From NCBI RefSeq assembly GCF_030295705.1, contig NZ_AP027274.1, positions 1,364,001 through 1,428,000 on the forward strand: a stretch of 64,000 nucleotides of DNA. Reading direction: 5' to 3'. The translations under genes and the position numbers were made by a program. How positions within the stretch are numbered: the first letter of the stretch is position 1; each line of letters begins with the position of its first letter. The notes below the pieces were generated by a model. That model did no database searches. It was not told the origin of the DNA and saw only the letters and a program-made list of their open reading frames with translations. Origin of the DNA: Polynucleobacter sp. TUM22923 (GTDB lineage Bacteria; Pseudomonadota; Gammaproteobacteria; Burkholderiales; Burkholderiaceae). This document shows positions 56,843-64,000 of this stretch, piece after piece.

Positions 56843-58630
56843 TTAAGCAAACTGTAGTTGGGCTAAACGTGCATATAGGCCGCCCTGCTTGATTAAATCA
56901 GCATGATTGCCCTGCTCCACAATCTGACCGTCTTCGAGAACAAGAATACAGTCTGCTCGAAGCACCGTAGCCAAACGATGGGCAATCGTTAAGGATGTTT
57001 TTCCTGGTAAGACCGCATCTAGTGCCAATTGCACCTCACGCTCGGATTCTGCATCCAGAGCACTAGTAGCTTCATCTAGTAACAAGATGGGTGGATTCTT
57101 AATGATCGCACGAGCAATCGAAATTCTTTGCTTTTGGCCACCCGACAAGCGCACGCCTCGCTCACCCAAAAAACTACCGTAACCTTGCGGTAAGGCCATA
57201 ATAAATTCGTGGGCATGGGCGGTCTTCGCAGCTGCAATCACCTCCTCATCGCTTGCATCTAATTTGCCATAGCGAATATTTTCCATAGCAGTAGATGCAA
57301 AAATAGTCGGCTCTTGCGGAACGATCCCAATCAGATTACGTAATTCATTTACGGGCCATTGCGTAATATCTTGACCAAAGATTCGTATTTGGCCTGAGCT
57401 TGGCTCGTAAAACCGTAATAGCATCGCAAACAAAGTACTTTTACCCGCGCCTGAGGGACCAACCACGGCATATCGAGTGCCCTTTGGAACGGCAAAGGAT
57501 AGATGATTGATCGCCAGAGCATCTGGACGTGATGAATAATGAAACGATACGTCATTCAGTTCAATTGCATTGACTTGAGTATTTGTCGTGCCTGAGTTTA
57601 GGTTTAGGTTTAGGTTTGAGCTCATCGATTGACTAGTATTCTGGTCGAGATCAACACCGAGCAAGGCAGGCGTTGCTTGCATTAATTCCACCAAACGTTC
57701 CATCGCTCCGGCGGCCCTTTGTAAGTCGCCCCAAGTTTCAGAAAGCGCACCAATGGATCCGGCAATTAACACGGCATAGAGTACAAATTGGGTAAGCTCG
57801 CCTAAGGTTATTATTCCCGCGCTTACTTGCTGTGCCCCAATCCACAATACAAAAACGATCACTCCAAACGACATGACGATCGCCATTGCGGTCAGTATGG
57901 ATCGCATAGTAATGCGTTTTCTTGCTTCACGAAAGGCTACTTCTACAGCGGTATTAAAGCGCTGTTGCTCATGGGGTTCACGGGCAAATGCTTGTACTGT
58001 TGTGATCGCATTTAAGACTTCCCCAGCCATCGCGCTGGTATCGGCTACTTTATCTTGGCTTGCACGCGACATTTTTCGTACACGGCGACCTAATGCCCAA
58101 AGTGGCAGAACGATCAATGCCAGCAGAACAATCATCACTCCAGCCAACCATGCACTGGTAACTAGCATCATGGTCATCCCACCTACTAGCATCACTAAAC
58201 TGCGTAGTGCAATAGAGATGCTAGACCCTACTAAAGTTTGTACTACGGTCGTGTCACTAGTCAAACGCGACAATACCTCCCCTGTTTGTAGAGTCTCAAA
58301 GTAGCTTGGGCTCTGACGCAACACGTTTTCAAATACGCGTTGACGAATATCAGCCACCACACGTTCGCCTAACCAGGACATCATGTAAAAGCGACTAGCC
58401 GTCATTAGGGCTAATACGACTGCCAATAGCAGTAAATAGATAAACTGGCGATCAATGGCAGCACTGGTGAGGCCAGTATCAACTATCCCCCGAAATGCTA
58501 GAGGCACCGCTAAAGTCGCTGCTGCTGCTAATAATAAAAATACCGCCGCTAAGATCCACTGCGTTCTGTAGCGTGCAAGGACGTGGTAATCGCGAAGCCA
58601 GCCGGTGAGGCTATTGAGTTTAGATGTCAT
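56843..58630 (-). CDS. MsbA-like ABC exporter (fused permease and ATPase)
   Basis: This 595-residue exporter has six helices (residues 20-310), then Walker A VVGPSGAGKSTL, Q-loop VPQEPTIFAST, signature LSGGQKQRISIARAI, Walker B LLLDEATSALDA and H-loop IAHRLAT. It matches the MsbA-related family of unknown substrate. The linker before the ATPase contains an SNLNLNLN run encoded by a fourfold hexanucleotide repeat at about 57596-57618. Confidence 0.87.
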   Translation of the reverse strand: MTSKLNSLTGWLRDYHVLARYRTQWILAAVFLLLAAAATLAVPLAFRGIVDTGLTSAAIDRQFIYLLLLAVVLALMTASRFYMMSWLGERVVADIRQRVFENVLRQSPSYFETLQTGEVLSRLTSDTTVVQTLVGSSISIALRSLVMLVGGMTMMLVTSAWLAGVMIVLLALIVLPLWALGRRVRKMSRASQDKVADTSAMAGEVLNAITTVQAFAREPHEQQRFNTAVEVAFREARKRITMRSILTAMAIVMSFGVIVFVLWIGAQQVSAGIITLGELTQFVLYAVLIAGSIGALSETWGDLQRAAGAMERLVELMQATPALLGVDLDQNTSQSMSSNLNLNLNSGTTNTQVNAIELNDVSFHYSSRPDALAINHLSFAVPKGTRYAVVGPSGAGKSTLFAMLLRFYEPSSGQIRIFGQDITQWPVNELRNLIGIVPQEPTIFASTAMENIRYGKLDASDEEVIAAAKTAHAHEFIMALPQGYGSFLGERGVRLSGGQKQRISIARAIIKNPPILLLDEATSALDAESEREVQLALDAVLPGKTSLTIAHRLATVLRADCILVLEDGQIVEQGNHADLIKQGGLYARLAQLQFA

Positions 58631-58753
58631 GCCTGGAGTGTACGTGAAGCTTGCCGTAGGGATTGGTTATGCCGTTTTTTGTGAGCCCAAGCTACCTTAT
58701 AGGAACTCCTAATCGGAGCCTAGAGTCTTTTAATATGATATTGCGTAATTGAA

Positions 58754-61700
58754 TTAAATATCTTCACACTTCGTATTTCCATCTTTATCTGTTACACAAC
58801 TATCAGTAGTTTGTGACTGTGATTTTGACTTCTTCTCTTTGCCAGAAATGATCTCTACACTTTCTGGGGAGCTTACTGTCACTCCAGAAACAGACTCAGG
58901 AGTAATGCTCATTTGCGATTCATTTGCTTGGAAAGCCAGTGTATTTTTAAGGGCGCCACCATCAATACTAGATCTACTACTAGCATTGCTCAGGCCTGCC
59001 GATGTTGGTGGGACATAACCCAGCGCAGCATTTTGGGTGATTCCTGAAACGAAGCTACTTGCATTAGTCTGACCATTAAATATTAGGTTTACATTGGATG
59101 GGAGGCTTCCTGAAGGCGGCGGCAACAAGAATGAGATTGATGCGTTTGGATCCACTACTGAGAAAATATGAGGTCCATCACCACTAAATGCAGGAATGCT
59201 ATAAGAGTGGAATACTTGATCTGAATAGGTTGTGACGTTTCCGACAATATTAATTTGTCCAACATAAGCACTTGGGTCAGGCACATTAGTCAGATTAACT
59301 GCTGCTACTGTTTGGGCATTTAAGCTATACAGCGGAATAGACTGACTCACTGAATCATTGAAATTAATAATCGGCATTGTTGAAGTTGCTCTTCCCGTAG
59401 TGGAATTCTCAGCAATGGCTGCTACTAGCAAGGTGTGGGTATAGTCCGCAACGTCATCGACTGTGCCATTAAAAGTAATCGTCGGATCCTTCGATACTAA
59501 GGTTCTGACATAAACTGGGTTGTTTTGTAATGCACTGATCTTGCTGGTAGTGCCATTCTTATCATATTCAAAATACTGATAATGCGAGTCGTATAAGAAT
59601 CCTTTGACCAGTGCCTTACCGATATAAGTGCCATCACCAATCGATGTTGCCCCTCTGTACTCCTGGGTATCACCGGTCAAAATGTCCGCCAGAATAAAGA
59701 TGCGAGCACCAATCGCTGTGAGCCTATTAGGTCTTGCAATCGAACCGATACTGTCGCCAAAGGTGACTCTTCCAAGACCTGCATCAATGTATATCGACTG
59801 AATCTTGCCTACCGTAGCATCCAGAGTCCCTTTAATTAAAATATCACTATTGACTGTCTGCAAGGTAGTGACGTTATCTGAGGATGGCGCTAATCTGACA
59901 TTGTCATAAGACTGGGCACCAGTAGTGTAGATATCGCTCGTTAACGTCACAGTGCCGGTAATGGCTAGGCTAGATAGGGTGATTCCATCAGCAATACCAA
60001 ATGAACCGTTATTAGAAACCAGTTGATTACCGCTGAGTGCAGTCGTAGAGGCGATGATGAGTGATGCTCCAGACTGAATGGTTGTACCGCCAGCCTGAGT
60101 GTTATCTCCAGTCAGCGTAATCACTCCGCTACCAGCAATAATCATCGTGCCAGTTCCTGTCATATCGTGACTGAAGGTACCAGGGTTTGCTTGGTTAAAC
60201 CCAAAGCTGCCATTATTAACAATGTCACCCGGAATAGACTGAACGCCAGCGATTAAGTTTGCCCCTGGATTAACAATCGTCGGTCCGGTATAGGTATTAA
60301 TGCCGGTCAGAGTCTGGGTACCGCTGGCAATCGTTAGGCCACCGGTTCCACTGATAACACCAGCAAAGCTGTCTGCTGCTTGTCCATCTGTAATCACCAG
60401 TCCATTAGGCGCAATCGATCCCAAAACAACAGAACCAGAGCTTGAGCCTGCCAAGCTCTGAATAAACACATTGCCCGTAATGTCAGTGAGATCTAGATTG
60501 CCATTAACTGTGACCTTATCAGATTGAGCAATAGATGCGTTGGTGCCTAATTTAAGCGTTCCGCCATTAACGGTGGTCGCGCCAGTGTAGGTATTGGCTG
60601 TTGTGAGGACTAAGGTGCCGGTGCCTGTTTTAGTCAGAGTGCCAGCGCCAGAGATGGTGCCATCAACAGTCAAGGAAGTACCTGCTACTGCCATGGTGCT
60701 GTTACCGGTAATGGCAACGGGCGCTGCTACGCTACTAGTGCCAGTACTTGCAGACAGTGTGCCGCCATTTAAGGTAATCGGTTCTGCAAGTGCTGCAATA
60801 TTTTGTAGATCTAAGGTAGCACCAGTATTAACAGTAGTACCGGCGCTAGAGGCGCCTAAAGCAGCTGCATTGGTAATCGCTAGCGTTCCGCCATTAACGG
60901 TGGTCGCGCCAGTGTAGGTATTGGCTGTTGTCAGGACTAAGGTGCCGGTGCCTGTTTTAGTCAGAGTGCCAGCGCCAGAGATGGTGCCGCTGATGGTTTG
61001 CGTAGCAGTTGATTCGTAGGTAAATGCGCCGTTATTGGTAATTGTTCCAGCGTAATTGCCGCCACCTAAGACACCTGATCCAGCAATAATCAGACTTGCC
61101 CCAGAATTAATGGCCGTGTTACCGGTATAGGTGTTAGCACCCGATAGAGTTTGAGTTCCAGTGACAACTGAAAGCCCTCCTGCCCCACTAATGGCGCCTG
61201 AAAAATTGCCACCCGTAGCATTTAGTGAAAGTGAGTTAGCGCCTAAGGCAAGCGATCCGGCTCCAGAAATTCCGCCTAGAGATACTGGACCACCAGCATT
61301 TGCCAAAGTGAGTGCGCCATTAGCAACTACTTGACTAGTTACCGGCCCAGCTATGCCCGGACCATAAGAAACCGATGATCCAACCGGAATAATGACATTC
61401 GCTACGTTTGATAAGTCAGGTATTGCCCCACCTGCCCAGTTATTAGCTACTGACCAGTCGCCGCCAACAGGTCCTACATAAGTTACTGACTCTAGTTGGG
61501 TAATGGTGCCGTAGTTTCCTGATATCTGGTTAGAGGATAGTCTGTAGTTAGCGGCATCAACACCACTAATCGCAAAATTCACAGTAACCGACTTCGCTGT
61601 TCCGACGTTCTTATTATTATAAAAACCAATGGCGGATAAAGTCGCACTGTCATTGGAAACGATTTGCGATGTACCGGTGGCAACGTTGCTTACCCCAGAG

Positions 61701-64000
61701 CTAACTACAGCTGAGCCGTCGTACACCTTAGAAATTGAATTACTAGTTAGTGCCGGGGTAGTAATAAGTTTAGGTAAAACAGTTAACTTTCCGACAACAA
61801 CTAAATTCTCAAAGCTAGTACCAGTCTTTGTAAGGTTATCCATTGCCGAGACGTTATATTGACCGACATTAATATTGCTCGAAGCACTTCTAGTGAAGTC
61901 AGTTGGTACGAATCCAGCAGTTACAGAATGAGTTACAGAATTAGCAACATAACCCACTGAGAATGGTGTTGAATCGGCCAGTAATGAACTAGATAAAGTG
62001 GAACCAGGTGCTGAGAGGGCTACAGAATTGACACTTAAACTATTGTTGCCAATATAAGACAAAGTCGTGCCATCAGCAGCTAAATACTGGGCTGTATAAC
62101 TATAAGTAGGCGTTGCACCAGAGGTAGACTTTTCTCCATAGGTCGATACTGCGGTCACTCTAATCAAAAGGTCTTTGGCGGCCAAAATTCTATAACTACC
62201 AGCGGTATAGTTAATTAGGTAATTGCCTATAACTGTGCCCGCATCCCCATGACCACTTGCAGTCAGGCTATAGGTGCCGACATTATTGCTTGTATCACTT
62301 CGAGTAATTACTAATGCTCGGTTTGGCTGAGGTAAGTTAACAACACTTTCACCATTCACAAATCCGTTATAAAGGGCTCCGGCATACCTAGGCTCATCAT
62401 TCTGATTGAAGAACCTAGCATCATTAGCAGCGGTAATAGTTAGATTGGCTGGTGTAATTCTTCCGGTTGAGTTGATGGCAATAACTGTGTAATTACCGCC
62501 AGAGTTTCCATCACTAATAACTACCGAGCCTGAGTCAATCGTCACTACCTTGTTATTACCAACGCTTGGATCGTTACCAGCGAAAACTGCTTTTGCTGCG
62601 ATGACTTCATCAGAGCGGATTAGCTGACTTTTCAACGCAGCAAGCTCATCTGGCTTCAGGTCATAGGTATAGCCACCATCATAGGTTTTATTGATTTCAG
62701 GGACTTGCAAAGTCACATTTCTTTTGGTAATACTCAATGCAGCATTCGTGCTATTAAATGTAATACTGTAATTAGAAGCCTTAGTACCTACAGCAGAACC
62801 TGAACCCAACAGTACGTTGTAACTACCAACGTTCTCACCTACTGAGCGACTCAAAGTACCCGTTACTGAAGCTAAGGTATCCGACACAGTATTAAATGTT
62901 GCTAAAGTTCCTACTGCAACTGTCATACCTAAAGTAGGATCAACGTTACCGTAAACCTTACTTACCGCATTAGCGCTCAGCGTAATCGGACGTGGTGTGA
63001 TTGCAAAGTCAGCACCGGTAAAGGTAATGCTGTAGTTTGGATTAGCACTGGCTAATGTGCCAGCGTTAATCGCGTAGCTATTGACGTTCTCACCAGCATC
63101 ACGGGCCAAGCTACCACTTAAGGTGGTTCCCGTTAGCAGACCAACATTAGTACCCTGAGCTTGAACAGTGGAAGTAAAGATAGTTGGGTCTACGTTGCCA
63201 TAGATCTTCGTTTGACCGCTGGTAGCTGTGACCGTTACAGGACGTGGTGTAATCGCAAAATCAGCTCCAATAAAGGTAATGCTGTAGTTCGGATTAGCAC
63301 TGGCTAATGTGCCAGCGTTAATCGCGTAGCTATTGACGTTCTCACCAGCATCACGGGCCAAGCTACCACTTAAGGTGGTTCCCGTTAGCAGACCAACATT
63401 AGTACCCTGAGCTTGAACAGTGGAAGTAAAGATAGTTGGGTCTACGTTGCCATAGATCTTCGTTTGCCCACTAGTAGCTGTGACGGTTACAGGACGTGGA
63501 TTAATGGTGACAGTAGCATTATTAAATGTACCCATCTGATAGTTTCCAGCTGCCAACAAATTACCTTGAGTAATGGAATAACTACCAATGGATGCAATAG
63601 AAGAAGCAGTAGAAGTTATCGCTCCGGTAAATGTTGCAGAAGTATCACCGCTGACTAAGCCGGTATAGGTATAACTTAAGCTCGGAACAGTAGAGCCGTA
63701 AACCATGACGCTGTTCTCTGCTGTCACTACTAGCTGCGCAGGAGTAATAGCAAAAGCTTGATTGGCCGTTACATAAGTAATACTGTAATTAGAGGCCTTA
63801 GTACCTACAGCAGAACCTGATCCCAACAGTACGTTGTAAGTGCCAACGTTCTCACCTGCTGAGCGACTCAAAGTGCCCGCTACTGAAGCTAAGGTGTCCG
63901 ACACAGTATTGAACGTGGCTAGAGTTCCTGCTGTAACCGCAACTCCTAAAGTAGGATCTACGTTGCCGTAAACCTTACTTACTGCATTAGCGCTCAGCGT
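58754..64000 (-). CDS. Giant MBG/YDG repeat surface protein, C-terminal part (cut by window edge)
   Basis: The frame is open from the window edge to the stop at 58754 (1748 codons). It contains tandem MBG-type modules (SKVYGNVDPTLG, QTKIYGNVDPTIF), YDG-type modules (NKTYDGGYTYDL, SKVYDGSAVV), then autotransporter-associated strand repeats (GAGTLTKTGTGTLVLTTANT) and a non-repetitive end finishing SCVTDKDGNTKCEDI with two Cys. It lacks a terminal beta-barrel, so secretion by a two-partner system is likely, though no transporter gene is in the window. It is presumably an adhesin or surface fibre. Confidence 0.9.
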   Translation of the reverse strand, partial: TLSANAVSKVYGNVDPTLGVAVTAGTLATFNTVSDTLASVAGTLSRSAGENVGTYNVLLGSGSAVGTKASNYSITYVTANQAFAITPAQLVVTAENSVMVYGSTVPSLSYTYTGLVSGDTSATFTGAITSTASSIASIGSYSITQGNLLAAGNYQMGTFNNATVTINPRPVTVTATSGQTKIYGNVDPTIFTSTVQAQGTNVGLLTGTTLSGSLARDAGENVNSYAINAGTLASANPNYSITFIGADFAITPRPVTVTATSGQTKIYGNVDPTIFTSTVQAQGTNVGLLTGTTLSGSLARDAGENVNSYAINAGTLASANPNYSITFTGADFAITPRPITLSANAVSKVYGNVDPTLGMTVAVGTLATFNTVSDTLASVTGTLSRSVGENVGSYNVLLGSGSAVGTKASNYSITFNSTNAALSITKRNVTLQVPEINKTYDGGYTYDLKPDELAALKSQLIRSDEVIAAKAVFAGNDPSVGNNKVVTIDSGSVVISDGNSGGNYTVIAINSTGRITPANLTITAANDARFFNQNDEPRYAGALYNGFVNGESVVNLPQPNRALVITRSDTSNNVGTYSLTASGHGDAGTVIGNYLINYTAGSYRILAAKDLLIRVTAVSTYGEKSTSGATPTYSYTAQYLAADGTTLSYIGNNSLSVNSVALSAPGSTLSSSLLADSTPFSVGYVANSVTHSVTAGFVPTDFTRSASSNINVGQYNVSAMDNLTKTGTSFENLVVVGKLTVLPKLITTPALTSNSISKVYDGSAVVSSGVSNVATGTSQIVSNDSATLSAIGFYNNKNVGTAKSVTVNFAISGVDAANYRLSSNQISGNYGTITQLESVTYVGPVGGDWSVANNWAGGAIPDLSNVANVIIPVGSSVSYGPGIAGPVTSQVVANGALTLANAGGPVSLGGISGAGSLALGANSLSLNATGGNFSGAISGAGGLSVVTGTQTLSGANTYTGNTAINSGASLIIAGSGVLGGGNYAGTITNNGAFTYESTATQTISGTISGAGTLTKTGTGTLVLTTANTYTGATTVNGGTLAITNAAALGASSAGTTVNTGATLDLQNIAALAEPITLNGGTLSASTGTSSVAAPVAITGNSTMAVAGTSLTVDGTISGAGTLTKTGTGTLVLTTANTYTGATTVNGGTLKLGTNASIAQSDKVTVNGNLDLTDITGNVFIQSLAGSSSGSVVLGSIAPNGLVITDGQAADSFAGVISGTGGLTIASGTQTLTGINTYTGPTIVNPGANLIAGVQSIPGDIVNNGSFGFNQANPGTFSHDMTGTGTMIIAGSGVITLTGDNTQAGGTTIQSGASLIIASTTALSGNQLVSNNGSFGIADGITLSSLAITGTVTLTSDIYTTGAQSYDNVRLAPSSDNVTTLQTVNSDILIKGTLDATVGKIQSIYIDAGLGRVTFGDSIGSIARPNRLTAIGARIFILADILTGDTQEYRGATSIGDGTYIGKALVKGFLYDSHYQYFEYDKNGTTSKISALQNNPVYVRTLVSKDPTITFNGTVDDVADYTHTLLVAAIAENSTTGRATSTMPIINFNDSVSQSIPLYSLNAQTVAAVNLTNVPDPSAYVGQINIVGNVTTYSDQVFHSYSIPAFSGDGPHIFSVVDPNASISFLLPPPSGSLPSNVNLIFNGQTNASSFVSGITQNAALGYVPPTSAGLSNASSRSSIDGGALKNTLAFQANESQMSITPESVSGVTVSSPESVEIISGKEKKSKSQSQTTDSCVTDKDGNTKCEDI
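60557..60989 (-). repeat. Two near-identical copies of a strand-repeat unit
   Basis: A block of about 105 bp starting at 60557 recurs from 60884 with a 327-bp offset and essentially no changes (one visible mismatch). It encodes the GAGTLTKTGTGTLVLTTANT type of autotransporter strand repeat in the giant protein. Confidence 0.85.
62983..63486 (-). repeat. 252-bp tandem duplication encoding MBG modules
   Basis: Two adjoining copies of an 84-residue module (TSGQTKIYGNVDPTIF to PNYSITF) are almost identical at DNA level, for example across 63023-63224 against 63275-63476. The high identity implies a recent duplication or ongoing gene conversion. Confidence 0.88.

Noticed and set aside
60594..60917. 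Plus-strand open frames inside the giant protein gene (60594, 61629, 63413)
   Set aside because: They are low-complexity antisense shadows with no homology and no ribosome binding sites.
58754..64000. CRISPR array or satellite in the repeat-rich right end
   Set aside because: The repeats lie in one open reading frame, have long variable units and encode MBG and autotransporter-strand modules.

Overview
This window looks like a chromosomal segment of a freshwater betaproteobacterium of the Burkholderiaceae, most likely Polynucleobacter or a close relative. That placement is an inference from the moderate G+C content, compact gene layout and gene families (DUF2461, DUF4149, MpaB-type oxygenase, BLUF, photolyase, MBG-domain adhesin); no rRNA or marker gene confirms it. 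I count about 65 protein genes, one tRNA (Cys, GCA), two complete insertion sequences and one gene destroyed by them.

Positions 1-11281 hold ordinary accessory metabolism: a partial CaiB/BaiF CoA-transferase, a beta-barrel protein, a bicupin, a four-gene run (flavin reductase, FrnE-like DsbA, DUF2461, orphan ModA), a nitroreductase, an MpaB-type oxygenase, a renalase-like flavoprotein and a DEDDh exonuclease/GIY-YIG fusion.

Positions 11302-18910 form a selenoneine biosynthesis locus. It contains a SenB-type selenosugar synthase, EgtD (hercynine), a SelD/SenC selenophosphate synthetase and a SenA-type C-Se bond-forming oxygenase. A complete four-gene PhnCDE-like ABC importer sits inside the same operon and is probably the selenium supply.

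Positions 18967-26693 carry a Lon-substrate-domain protein, a SemiSWEET, a 1-Cys peroxiredoxin, a YqhA-type protein, and a katG gene interrupted twice. An IS3-family (IS407-like) element has a 4-bp target duplication, and an unrelated G+C-rich element has a 5-bp duplication. Removing both elements with one copy of each duplication restores an exact 716-codon reading frame.

Positions 26755-45465 carry a BLUF photoreceptor, an RNB nuclease, two glutathione transferases, a five-gene metal-handling operon (His-rich protein, CusF-like, barrel-like, MerP-like, MerT-like), a run of three tiny membrane proteins, a photolyase, a bacterial alternative oxidase, an OpuC-like compatible-solute importer with fused permease and binding protein, glutathione reductase and a cytochrome b561.

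Positions 45488-55815 contain a second notable neighbourhood. RibA-like and RibD_C-like enzymes, a degenerate 6-pyruvoyl-tetrahydropterin-synthase homologue, an MDR dehydrogenase, a GT4 glycosyltransferase, an OpgH/MdoH-like glucosyltransferase, an NdvA/ChvA-like exporter, a methyltransferase and a Tat-exported hydrolase lie together. This suggests an uncharacterised pteridine-type pathway next to a hybrid periplasmic-glucan system. The window ends with HtpX, an MsbA-like exporter and the C-terminal 1749 residues of a giant MBG/YDG repeat surface protein that runs off the right edge.
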